Shown here: positions 1 to 6,768 of the stretch, piece by piece
Numbering within the stretch: position 1 is the first letter of the stretch
How the letters are laid out: each line of letters opens with the position of its first letter
NCBI GenBank assembly: GCA_002347985.1
Contig: DDYM01000028.1
Span: 18,527 to 26,964, forward strand
Length of the DNA stretch: 8,438 bases
Direction of reading: 5' to 3'
Source of the DNA: Bacteroidetes bacterium UBA2234
Lineage (GTDB): Bacteria > Bacteroidota > Bacteroidia > NS11-12g > UBA955
Position numbers and translations under genes: made by a program
The notes under the pieces: generated by a model
Seen by the model: only the letters and a program-made list of their open reading frames with translations
What the model was told of the DNA's origin: nothing
Database searches by the model: none

Positions 1-120
1 GTAGACATTTTAAAGGAGGAGAATCAGGTTCAAACTGGACAGTACGTAATCAATTGCGCGAGCATGCCGATTCACAAAAAACAAAGAACCAATACAATCA
101 AAGTAACTTTGGTAGATTAA
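1..120 (+). CDS. 3' end of an unidentified protein
   Basis: Only the last 39 codons and the TAA stop (118-120) are present; the start lies outside the window. The tail is polar and basic and ends in an alternating pattern that suggests a final beta strand (NTIKVTLVD). I do not recognise the family. I prefer this frame to the other open frame here, which reaches a TAG at 129-131, because about three quarters of its codons begin with a purine, against about 60% for the alternative. The stop lies 42 bases before the next gene, so the two could be co-transcribed. Confidence 0.55.
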   Translation, partial: VDILKEENQVQTGQYVINCASMPIHKKQRTNTIKVTLVD

Positions 121-142
121 TCGATGCATAGCGCATCTGAAG

Positions 143-150
143 TATATTTG
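143..150 (+). promoter_or_regulatory. Possible -7 promoter element ahead of the DUF2480 gene
   Basis: TATATTTG matches the Bacteroidota -7 consensus TAnnTTTG exactly and lies 12 bases before the ATG at 163. I see no good -33 TTTG at the usual 19-21 base spacing, so this rests on one box only. If real, the transcript would start just a few bases before the start codon, and the gene would not depend solely on read-through from the gene upstream. Confidence 0.35.
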
Positions 151-162
151 TGTACCTAAATC

Positions 163-672
163 ATGGAAGAAGTATTTGTAAATAAGGTCGCCAACAGTGG
201 ATTAATCACTTTCAATTTGGAAGAGTATTTCCCGGCGGGTGAAAGAAAATACATCGACATCAAAGAGGTTCTTTTCATGGGCATGGTATTGAAAGAAAAG
301 GATTTTCGGGATTGGGTAAAAGCGCATGACTGGCTTCAGTATCAGGGTTGCCCCGTGGCCGTTGGATGCAGTGCCGATGCAATTGTGCCAACTTGGGCGT
401 ATATGCTTTTGACATCCAAATTGTCTGGCATTGCAACCGAAGTTGTGTTTGGGGATTTGCAAGCGTTGGAAGCGGTTTTATGGCGCAGCGCACTCAGTCG
501 CATTGATTTATCTCCATTCAAAGAGGGCAAGATCGTGGTAAAGGGTTGTGGAGATTTGCCTGTAACTGCAGCAGCTTACGCTGAAATCACCCGTTTGCTT
601 ACTCCGATTGTGAAAAGCATCATGTACGGAGAGCCGTGCTCTACGGTGCCTGTTTTCAAGGCGAAATCGTAA
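163..672 (+). CDS. DUF2480 family protein
   Basis: The 169-residue protein spans the full length of the DUF2480 family as I know it from Bacteroidota. Recognisable segments are QGCPVAVGCSADAIVPTWAY around residues 61-80, a VVKGCGDLPV stretch around 125-134, and the near-terminal SIMYGEPCSTVP around 152-163. It has no signal peptide or membrane segment, so it is probably cytoplasmic. Its biochemical role is unknown. From memory, the family often sits near SUF iron-sulfur assembly genes in this phylum, but no such gene is visible here. The four cysteines (63, 69, 129, 159) fall in the most recognisable segments, which allows metal binding; this is inference. The ATG at 163 is the only sensible start. 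The gene converges on the lipoprotein gene with 15 bases between stops, and I see no hairpin terminator there. Confidence 0.85.
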   Translation: MEEVFVNKVANSGLITFNLEEYFPAGERKYIDIKEVLFMGMVLKEKDFRDWVKAHDWLQYQGCPVAVGCSADAIVPTWAYMLLTSKLSGIATEVVFGDLQALEAVLWRSALSRIDLSPFKEGKIVVKGCGDLPVTAAAYAEITRLLTPIVKSIMYGEPCSTVPVFKAKS

Positions 673-687
673 AGTTTATCGATTCTT

Positions 688-1188
688 TTACTTCTTTTCT
701 AGTTCCATCGTTTTGGAACCCGAATTCGTAGCTTGCGGGACCATTTTAAGTCCAGTTAGGGTCTTACTTGTCACCCGCCAAGGAATACTATAAAAAGCAA
801 AATCAGGTCGTCCCGTTACTGTCAATTCCAATTTAGAATAATCTGAATTCGCGCTCCACCTACCGTTGTAAGCCACCCCACCGGCAGTGACTACAAGTGG
901 CCCTGTGGTGTAGGTTTCTTTTTGTAAAACATAAATCTGATCCGAATATGAGCTCGTTAGGTCTGTACCTGCCGAATCCAAGCCTTTTTTCATATAAAAC
1001 TCCTTTCCGAGCACGAGAAGATCGAACGCTTTCTGGGCAGAGGTCACATTATCGGTACTATCTTTTGGCACTGGCGGAAGTGCTGTATCTTTTTTACAGG
1101 AGCTTGAGGTAACAGCAATACCCATGGACGCAACAATCAGCAGGTAGGTAATTCCTACAGAACCCAAAAGCAATTTGAATATTCTCAT
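688..1188 (-). CDS. Small lipoprotein with lipocalin-like C-terminal half
   Basis: I place the start at the ATG at 1188-1186, giving 166 residues. The open frame extends to an ATG at 1248, but that would put a polar, aromatic leader (MFKNDRF...) ahead of a normal export signal. From 1188 the protein begins MRIFKLLLGS, continues with a hydrophobic core to about residue 26, and reaches SSSCKKD with Cys31 as the probable lipidated residue; the position before it is Ser, which Bacteroidota lipoproteins tolerate. Residues about 50-166 look beta-rich, with YNGRWSANSDYSKLELTV and IPWRVTSKTLTGLKM resembling small lipocalin-like proteins of Bacteroidota. It is probably anchored in an outer or inner membrane leaflet facing the periplasm or cell surface. 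The ligand is unknown. It is a single-gene unit, divergent from the M61 peptidase gene across 113 bases. Confidence 0.75.
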   Translation of the reverse strand: MRIFKLLLGSVGITYLLIVASMGIAVTSSSCKKDTALPPVPKDSTDNVTSAQKAFDLLVLGKEFYMKKGLDSAGTDLTSSYSDQIYVLQKETYTTGPLVVTAGGVAYNGRWSANSDYSKLELTVTGRPDFAFYSIPWRVTSKTLTGLKMVPQATNSGSKTMELEKK

Positions 1189-1301
1189 CTTTACGAATAT
1201 ACAAAATCTTGGGTGATGGGAGTACAAAAATCGGTCGTTTTTAAACATATAATTGACAACAAAATTGTAAAAACATCAATAAAATAGTGGATTTTTGTAT
1301 A

Positions 1302-3269
1302 ATGCTAAGGATGATTTTCACCTTGGGACTTGCACTAGTTTCCCTCAATTCTATGACAGTTTCCGCCAAATCCAACACCGCTCCAAAGGTTCATTACAAC
1401 ATCAAAATTTCTGATCCCAAAAGTCACTATGCCGAGGTTACCATGCGCATTGAGGAGCTGACGGCAGGCAACATCGACGTTTACATGCCCGTTTGGACAC
1501 CAGGCAGTTATTTGGTGCGTGAGTTTGCAAAAAACGTGGAGTCGGTGCAGACCCGCGGATTCACCTTAGACGAATCAAAAATGGTTTTTGCAGAAGAACC
1601 TGTGAATTTTGGCTTGCCCATCGCCCAGACAAAACTGGATAAAAATACTTGGAGATTAACAATACCCAAAAACATCGCTGCGGTTGAATTTCGCTACAAA
1701 GTATACTGTTTTGAGTTGAGTGTTCGCACCAGCTTCATCGACGAAGACCAGGCCTTGTTGAATATGGCATCGGTGTTGATGACAGTGAAAGGTTCTGAAC
1801 ATTTGGGCGGTGATTTGGACATCGACTATCCATTGCGATGGTTCAATTACGCCACGGCATTGGAAATAAATAAAGAAGAGGTCATGGCCGTTTCAGAACC
1901 CACAGAAGCGGAATTAAAATCGGCCTTGACCCGTATAAATTTCACCTACCCAAACTTCGATGATTTGGTGGACGCCCCCGTGCAATTGGGAAATTTCCCC
2001 CGCTTGAAATTCGAGATCAACGGCGTACCCCACGAGGTGGCGATGGTAGGACGAAACAATGCCGATCTTGAAAAACTAAGTAACGACATGCAGCTGATGT
2101 GCAGAACCATGGCCAAAGTGGTGAATGACCATCCCTGCAAGCGCTATACCTTTATCGTTCAGAATGTGGAAAATGGAGGCGGCGGATTGGAGCATAAAAA
2201 CAGCACGGTTTTGATGATGAACCGCTGGGCTTATACCGATGCTGCACGATACAAAGGCTTTTTGGGACTGGTGGCACACGAATATTTCCACTTGTGGAAC
2301 GTGAAGCGCATCCGTCCAGCCGAATTGGGTCCCTTCAACTATCGCCAAGAGAACTATACCGATTTGTTGTGGTTGGCTGAGGGTATTACGAGTTACTACG
2401 ATGAAATCGCTCTGATGCGGGCAGGTATTGCCACCCAGAAGGAATTTCTGGGCACCATGGCAGGATACATAAACGCCCACGAAAACCGCATGGGTGCAAG
2501 GGTGGCAACCATCAGCGAGATGAGTCACGACGCTTGGATCAAAGAATACCGTCCCAACGAAAACTCAAAAAACAGCACCTATTCATACTACAGCAAGGGC
2601 GTAATTGTAGGATTTTTGTTCGATGCTTGGATCGCTGCGAGTACCAATGGCAGCAAACATTTGGACGATGTGATGCAATATTTGTGGCGTACCCATTACA
2701 AAAACAAAGCGTTGGGCGAAGAAGGTGCGGGCATCACTGAGAAGGACTTCTTAAATGCAGTAAAAACAGTGATTATCTCCGGCAAAGGCAATCCGGATGC
2801 GGTAATGGGTAGCGGATTTACCTTCGATCAATTTGCAAAGCAGTTGCTCCACTCCACCGAAATTCCCGATTACAGTGCTTTGATGAAGGCTGTAAGTATT
2901 GACACGAAAATTACGCAAAGTAATACCAAGAAATTTGGCCTCACTTGTGAATTAAGCGCTGGCAAAACCATTGTAAAGGGTATACACGCCCACCCCATGG
3001 CGACAGGTTTTCAGTTGGGTGTCAATGTGAACGACGAACTGATTGCGATCAATGGCGTTCGGATTGAAAACAACATCGACGATCTTTTTTTGAAATTGGG
3101 CGAGCCCCAGGAACTCACCCTGCTTGTAAATCGTGCAGGACTGCTGCGAGAGTGCAAAGGAAATTCTTCTGCCTATCCCGAGATCAAATACGAATTCCAG
3201 CTGCCAGTCAATGCCAAGAATGATGGATATTGGGATACGATGGGTGCAATACAAACCTTATTGAAATAA
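1302..3269 (+). CDS. Exported M61 family metallopeptidase with PDZ domain
   Basis: This is a zinc metallopeptidase of family M61 (glycyl aminopeptidase-like), 655 residues from the ATG at 1302. The frame also allows a GTG at 1287, but that would put DFCI ahead of the signal peptide; an ATG at 1311 is another option. Residues 1-22 form a signal peptide with probable cleavage at VSA|KS, so the enzyme is exported to the periplasm or beyond. The N-terminal beta domain includes the characteristic VWTPGSYLVREFAKNV segment. The catalytic domain has HEYFH at 326-330 (two zinc-binding His and catalytic Glu327), followed by LWNVKRIRP and by the third zinc ligand Glu360 in LWLAEGITSYYDE. Residues about 545-615 form a PDZ-like domain (GIHAHPMATGFQLGVNVNDE, then INGV), probably for substrate positioning. 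All key residues are intact. Likely activity is aminopeptidase release of small N-terminal residues; true substrates are unknown. The stop is 4 bases before the dehydrogenase gene. Confidence 0.93.
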   Translation: MLRMIFTLGLALVSLNSMTVSAKSNTAPKVHYNIKISDPKSHYAEVTMRIEELTAGNIDVYMPVWTPGSYLVREFAKNVESVQTRGFTLDESKMVFAEEPVNFGLPIAQTKLDKNTWRLTIPKNIAAVEFRYKVYCFELSVRTSFIDEDQALLNMASVLMTVKGSEHLGGDLDIDYPLRWFNYATALEINKEEVMAVSEPTEAELKSALTRINFTYPNFDDLVDAPVQLGNFPRLKFEINGVPHEVAMVGRNNADLEKLSNDMQLMCRTMAKVVNDHPCKRYTFIVQNVENGGGGLEHKNSTVLMMNRWAYTDAARYKGFLGLVAHEYFHLWNVKRIRPAELGPFNYRQENYTDLLWLAEGITSYYDEIALMRAGIATQKEFLGTMAGYINAHENRMGARVATISEMSHDAWIKEYRPNENSKNSTYSYYSKGVIVGFLFDAWIAASTNGSKHLDDVMQYLWRTHYKNKALGEEGAGITEKDFLNAVKTVIISGKGNPDAVMGSGFTFDQFAKQLLHSTEIPDYSALMKAVSIDTKITQSNTKKFGLTCELSAGKTIVKGIHAHPMATGFQLGVNVNDELIAINGVRIENNIDDLFLKLGEPQELTLLVNRAGLLRECKGNSSAYPEIKYEFQLPVNAKNDGYWDTMGAIQTLLK

Positions 3270-3273
3270 GAAA

Positions 3274-4371
3274 ATGACAACTCAAACCGGTCAAACAGTC
3301 ATTCCGTCGGACGCATTGCGCGCTTGGCTGGCCAACATCTTTCTGGGATTAAAATTCTCGGAACAGCATGCCCATTTGGCCACTGATGTATTGCTTATGG
3401 CGGATTTGCGCGGCATCGATAGTCATGGTGTGGCCCGTTTGAGCGGATATATTCGACTGATAGAGGCCGGCAGAATCAACCCTAACCCAAATTTACAATT
3501 CACCCAAAGAAAACGGGCCACTGGTCATCTTGATGCCGATGCCGCAATTGGCCTAGTTTCAGCGCCTTTTGCCATGCAAAAGGCGCTGGAAATGACCCAC
3601 GAATGTGGTTCAGGATGGGTAGGAATATCCAATTCCAACCATTTTGGAATTGCCGCGTATCACGCCATGATGGCTCTGCCTCACAATTACATTGGTTTCT
3701 CAACCACCAATGCCTCCCCCCTTGTGACTCCCGCCGGTGGTGCAGAAAGAATGCTGGGAACCAATCCCATTTGTGTTGCCATCCCTGCCGGAAAAGAACT
3801 TCCTTTCGTTATGGATATGGCTACTTCTGCTGCAGCCAATGGCAAATTAGAAATCGCTGAACGCGTTGGCAAACCCATCCCCAGTGGTTGGGCCTTAACA
3901 AAAGATGGACAAAATACCCAAGATGCTGCCGCATTGAAAGAAGGTGGCCTCCTACTTCCCTTGGGCTCTGATGCTGATCATGGCTATCACAAAGGCTACG
4001 GACTCGGTGCCTGGGTAGATATTTTCTCCGGTGTACTCAACGGGGCCAATTTTGGTCCATGGGTCCCCCCATTTGTAAGCTTCCTTCAACCCCGCGCCGA
4101 TCAACCCGGCAAAGGACTGGGCCATTTTGTTGGTTGTTGGGATGTGGATGGATTTAGAGACATTCAAGATTTTCAAAACGACATGGATCTTTGGATTCAG
4201 CGATTTAAAGCCACCCAAACAGCCCAAGGTGTGGAACGAGTTATCATCCCCGGAGAACCAGAACATAATCAAAGTGAACAGAGAAAAATCGATGGAATCC
4301 CCTTGGTAGATGCTGTAGTTCAAGACCTAATCAACGTTGGAAAACACCTACAAATCCCCTTCAACCCATAA
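3274..4371 (+). CDS. Ldh family (type-2 malate/L-lactate dehydrogenase-like) oxidoreductase
   Basis: This is an NAD(P)-dependent oxidoreductase of the type-2 malate/L-lactate dehydrogenase family, which is unrelated to Rossmann-fold MDH/LDH. It is 365 residues, a normal length. Visible signatures are DSHGVAR at 49-55 (Arg55 in the substrate site), NSNHFG with catalytic His123, an SPLVTPAGG segment followed by MLGTNPICVAIP, DMATSAAANGK, PSGWALTKDG, and HKGYG at 239-243. Family members reduce 2-oxo acids or oxidise 2-hydroxy acids (malate, lactate, ureidoglycolate, sulfolactate, 2,3-diketogulonate and others), and sequence alone does not fix the substrate here. There is no signal peptide, so it is cytosolic. 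The ATG is 4 bases after the M61 stop and the stop is 1 base before the next ATG, implying one transcript and coupled translation. The pairing with an exported peptidase has no obvious metabolic explanation. Confidence 0.9.
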   Translation: MTTQTGQTVIPSDALRAWLANIFLGLKFSEQHAHLATDVLLMADLRGIDSHGVARLSGYIRLIEAGRINPNPNLQFTQRKRATGHLDADAAIGLVSAPFAMQKALEMTHECGSGWVGISNSNHFGIAAYHAMMALPHNYIGFSTTNASPLVTPAGGAERMLGTNPICVAIPAGKELPFVMDMATSAAANGKLEIAERVGKPIPSGWALTKDGQNTQDAAALKEGGLLLPLGSDADHGYHKGYGLGAWVDIFSGVLNGANFGPWVPPFVSFLQPRADQPGKGLGHFVGCWDVDGFRDIQDFQNDMDLWIQRFKATQTAQGVERVIIPGEPEHNQSEQRKIDGIPLVDAVVQDLINVGKHLQIPFNP

Positions 4372-4372
4372 C

Positions 4373-4606
4373 ATGGAAAAGCAACAGAAATTCAAGCTTA
4401 TCGTAGCCATTGCATTCTTTGCCCTGATTACAGGAATTAGCATCGTTGCCTATATCAAAATTCTAAAGCCCATCCGCGATACCCGCAGCGAACGCACAGG
4501 GAAATTCACCCTAAAAGGGAAATACAAAACGAAATACAATCCAGACATAATAGACAGCATCGAAACCAAAACGAAAGCTAGATACAAGCAGCAGCCTGCG
4601 AAATAG
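4373..4606 (+). CDS. Small single-pass membrane protein, function unknown
   Basis: The protein has 77 residues. I take the ATG at 4373, 1 base after the dehydrogenase stop, over an in-frame ATG at 4337 that would overlap the upstream gene and add a polar stretch. A short charged head (MEKQQKFK) leads into one strong hydrophobic helix at about residues 8-28, followed by about 50 polar residues rich in Lys, Arg and Thr (for example RDTRSERTGKFTLKGKYKTK). The helix lacks a cleavage-like site, so I read it as an anchor and not a signal peptide; topology is unclear because both flanks are basic. I recognise no family. The spacing makes it the third gene of the M61-Ldh set. The stop converges on that of kmo with 26 bases between them, and no clear hairpin is visible. 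Confidence 0.7.
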   Translation: MEKQQKFKLIVAIAFFALITGISIVAYIKILKPIRDTRSERTGKFTLKGKYKTKYNPDIIDSIETKTKARYKQQPAK

Positions 4607-4632
4607 CCTTTACGTCATTCCCCAGTTTCCGT

Positions 4633-5967
4633 CTATGATTGATGATCGGCGAACAGCGTCTCTACGAAAGCACGGTCATCTAGTTTCTCTTCCCATTTGT
4701 TCTGAATAATGGCTTCCAAAACACGGTCGTTCAATTCACCATACGCCAGCGCTTCTGCATAATCGCGGGTAGAAAATGTAACCCTCTCATACTGAGAAAC
4801 AAACAAATCGGGATATTTTTCAGAAAGCGTATGCTCGATTTTCTTTTTGTACAGAAATTCATCGCTCCCCACCAAATCTCTCATCTCCACGAAATTCTGT
4901 AAAGCCAAATTCGCAATCGCATCGGCATTGGGCTTGCGCAATTTTTGATACGCATCCAGTACTGAATTCCAATCTCCGCCCAATTCCTCGATGCACTCAT
5001 CCAAAACGATACAATCCTCAAACGAACAATTCATACCCTGGCCATAGAAAGGAACTACGGCATGCGCACTATCGCCCATCAAGGCATTGTTCCCCCTCAC
5101 CCATGGATAACAACGCATGGTGGCCAAAACGCCTGTAGGGTTATTCAAATAATCGTCTACCAGTCCTGGCATCATAGCCATCGCATCGGGAAAGTGCAGT
5201 TGGAAGAAGGCTGTAATTTCTTCGGCGGTCTTCAACTGATCTATCCCAGGATTACCATCGAAAGGCATGAACAAAGTACATGTAAAATTCCCCCCTGGAT
5301 TTGGCAAAGCAATCATCATGAAACTCTTGCGAGGCCATATATGCAAACAGTTTTTGTCTAACTGAAAATCGCCATTGGCATTGGGCACAATTTCCAATTC
5401 CTTGTAGCCATAATTCTCATAGGTTTGAGAAAAATTAAATCGTGAAGTCCGCTGCATCGCATCGCGCAAAGCACTGAAAGCACCGTCGGTCCCTAGAACC
5501 ACATCCGCCTTGTCTACAATCGTTTCACCATGCTCATTGATGTATGTTGTTTCGCAGGTTTCCAAATTGGTAGCCACACATTTGCAATTAAAAAACATGT
5601 GAATATTTGGATATTGATCTGCCAACTGAAGCAATTTTACATTTAACTGCCCTCTGGAAACACTGTAAATCGCTTGTCCTTCTTTGCCATAGGGTTGATA
5701 TTTCAGTGCACCATCTACAGAATGCATCATTCTACCGGTCATTGGAATGGAAATGTCCAAAACATCTTGATCCAAGCCCACCTTGGCCAAACCTCTCAAT
5801 CCACGGGTTGATAGAGCCAAGTTTATACTTCTGCCACCTTCGTATTTGCCAGAGCGCATGTCGGCCCGTCTTTCGTAGATATACACTTCATAGCCACGCT
5901 TGGCCAAATAGATCGACATTAAACTTCCAGCCAAACCACCACCCACAAGAGTTACTTTTTCTGCCAT
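4633..5967 (-). CDS. kmo: Kynurenine 3-monooxygenase
   Basis: This FAD- and NADPH-dependent aromatic hydroxylase converts L-kynurenine to 3-hydroxykynurenine, a step of tryptophan degradation toward 3-hydroxyanthranilate and, in many Bacteroidota, quinolinate and NAD. It is 444 residues, typical for bacterial enzymes. The FAD-binding GxGxxG is at 9-14 (GGGLAG), with Glu32 ending the second strand (YIYERR), then GRSINLALSTRG at 45-56, LGTDGAFSALRDAM in mid-protein, and the second FAD motif GDSAHA at 298-303 followed by VPFYGQGMNCSFEDC. Arg79 and Tyr93 have the 14-residue spacing of the kynurenine carboxylate-binding Arg and Tyr described in the Pseudomonas and yeast enzymes. The C-terminus lacks the hydrophobic anchor of the mitochondrial forms, so it should be soluble. 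It stands alone: no kynureninase, tryptophan dioxygenase or 3-hydroxyanthranilate dioxygenase gene is in the window. It is divergent from the deacetylase gene. Confidence 0.95.
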   Translation of the reverse strand: MAEKVTLVGGGLAGSLMSIYLAKRGYEVYIYERRADMRSGKYEGGRSINLALSTRGLRGLAKVGLDQDVLDISIPMTGRMMHSVDGALKYQPYGKEGQAIYSVSRGQLNVKLLQLADQYPNIHMFFNCKCVATNLETCETTYINEHGETIVDKADVVLGTDGAFSALRDAMQRTSRFNFSQTYENYGYKELEIVPNANGDFQLDKNCLHIWPRKSFMMIALPNPGGNFTCTLFMPFDGNPGIDQLKTAEEITAFFQLHFPDAMAMMPGLVDDYLNNPTGVLATMRCYPWVRGNNALMGDSAHAVVPFYGQGMNCSFEDCIVLDECIEELGGDWNSVLDAYQKLRKPNADAIANLALQNFVEMRDLVGSDEFLYKKKIEHTLSEKYPDLFVSQYERVTFSTRDYAEALAYGELNDRVLEAIIQNKWEEKLDDRAFVETLFADHQS

Positions 5968-5973
5968 ATGCTA

Positions 5974-5981
5974 CAAATTTA
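5974..5981 (-). promoter_or_regulatory. Possible -7 promoter element of kmo
   Basis: Read on the minus strand this is TAAATTTG, an exact TAnnTTTG match ending 6 bases before the kmo start codon. No TTTG lies at the expected 19-21 bases upstream; the nearest is about 26 bases away. If used, the transcript would begin at or within a base or two of the ATG, so kmo mRNA would be essentially leaderless. The box alone is modest evidence. Confidence 0.35.
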
Positions 5982-5993
5982 ATCCATGTTGGG

Positions 5994-6024
5994 TTGTGAA
6001 AACATGTCAAAAGTCACAACTTTG
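5994..6024 (+). promoter_or_regulatory. Probable promoter of the deacetylase-glycosyltransferase pair
   Basis: TTG at 5994-5996 (-33), a 20-base spacer, then CAACTTTG at 6017-6024, which matches TAnnTTTG except for C in place of the first T. The box ends 7 bases before the ATG chosen at 6032, so the leader would be very short. The GTG that could extend the coding frame upstream (5996) falls inside this promoter, which supports the later start. Confidence 0.45.
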
Positions 6025-6031
6025 CTTCGCG

Positions 6032-6763
6032 ATGCACTTTTTTTCAGTTCCTTCCACAATTCAACGACTCATATCCTCCTGTACTTGGAGGAAGGAAGGG
6101 CAAGGAAAAGTGATTTTTTTGACGTTCGATGATGGCCCACACCCTGAAATCACGCCATGGGTCATGGATTTATTGGCGCCGCATCAAATCAAAGCGACCT
6201 TTTTCTGTGTTGGCGAGAATCTCAGTAAGTATCCCGATGTTGCGAAAAAACTCTTGACAAATGGACATCGAATCGGCAATCACACGATGCATCATATCAA
6301 AGGTTGGCGCAATAGGAACAGCGACTACATGATGGATATTGAAAATTGCGAGAACGAAATTCAAAAAATCCAGTTACAATTGGATCAAGAAGCAGAGGAA
6401 GTGAAGCAACACGATGCGGGAACTGAAATTATCAATGTACAATCAAACATCGCCGGTCCAAAAACCACATCAAAAAGAGAAAATCGTAAGTTATTTCGAC
6501 CGCCTTACGGACAAATCAAACCGTCTCAAATCAAACTGACGAAATCCATGGGATATGAAGTTGTTCAGTGGAGTGACTTGAGTTGTGATTACGACAAGCA
6601 TTTGGATTGTGGGCAGAGTTTATCAGCACTTGTAAAAAATGCAAAACCTGGGAGCATTGTGGTATTTCACGACAGCGAAAAGGCGGAAAATCAATTAAAA
6701 CAAATTCTGCCTAAATATTTGGAAGCGATGATGGCGGCGGGCTTTACTTTTGAAACTTTATAA
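6032..6763 (+). CDS. NodB-type polysaccharide deacetylase
   Basis: This is a carbohydrate esterase family 4 deacetylase, which removes acetyl groups from N-acetylated sugars using a divalent metal. I use the ATG at 6032 (243 residues); an upstream in-frame GTG at 5996 would add 12 poorly matching residues and overlap the promoter. All motifs are present: TFDDGP at 31-36 (Asp33 catalytic base, Asp34 metal ligand), HTMHH at 84-88 (His84 and His88 metal ligands), RPPYG at 156-160, a VVQWSDLSCDYD segment, and FHDS with His213. The N-terminus (MHFFSVPSTIQRLIS) lacks a convincing signal peptide, so the enzyme may be cytosolic or membrane-associated. Between the second and third motifs lies an extra stretch of about 40 residues (about 112-150), rich in Gln, Glu and Lys, absent from typical relatives as I remember them at just over 200 residues. 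It is paired with the glycosyltransferase 5 bases downstream, so both probably act on one glycan or glycolipid. Confidence 0.92.
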   Translation: MHFFSVPSTIQRLISSCTWRKEGQGKVIFLTFDDGPHPEITPWVMDLLAPHQIKATFFCVGENLSKYPDVAKKLLTNGHRIGNHTMHHIKGWRNRNSDYMMDIENCENEIQKIQLQLDQEAEEVKQHDAGTEIINVQSNIAGPKTTSKRENRKLFRPPYGQIKPSQIKLTKSMGYEVVQWSDLSCDYDKHLDCGQSLSALVKNAKPGSIVVFHDSEKAENQLKQILPKYLEAMMAAGFTFETL

Positions 6764-6768
6764 TTGTG

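Noticed and set aside
3..131. Alternative open frame at the left edge ending at TAG 129-131
   Set aside because: Its codons show a weaker purine-first bias than the frame ending at 120; I consider it less likely, though not excluded.
1189..1248. Upstream extension of the lipoprotein gene to an ATG at 1248
   Set aside because: The added residues are polar and aromatic and would bury the export signal that begins at the 1188 ATG.
1253..1297. Possible promoter for the M61 gene (TTG near 1253 or 1265, GATTTTTG at 1290-1297)
   Set aside because: Spacing to the better TTG is 22 bases and the downstream box lacks the TA of TAnnTTTG, so I cannot support a specific site.
2076..2528. 150-codon open frame on the minus strand inside the M61 gene
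   Set aside because: It lies opposite a strongly conserved catalytic domain, has a Cys/His-rich composition with no recognisable domain, and is explained as a shadow of the coding strand.
3630..3652. Perfect inverted repeat with 9-base arms and a 5-base loop
   Set aside because: It sits inside the dehydrogenase gene over the conserved NSNHFG codons, is not followed by a T-run, and one such hairpin is roughly what chance allows in a window this long.
3952..4323. 123-codon minus-strand open frame inside the dehydrogenase gene
   Set aside because: No family resemblance; it opposes conserved motifs of the real gene.
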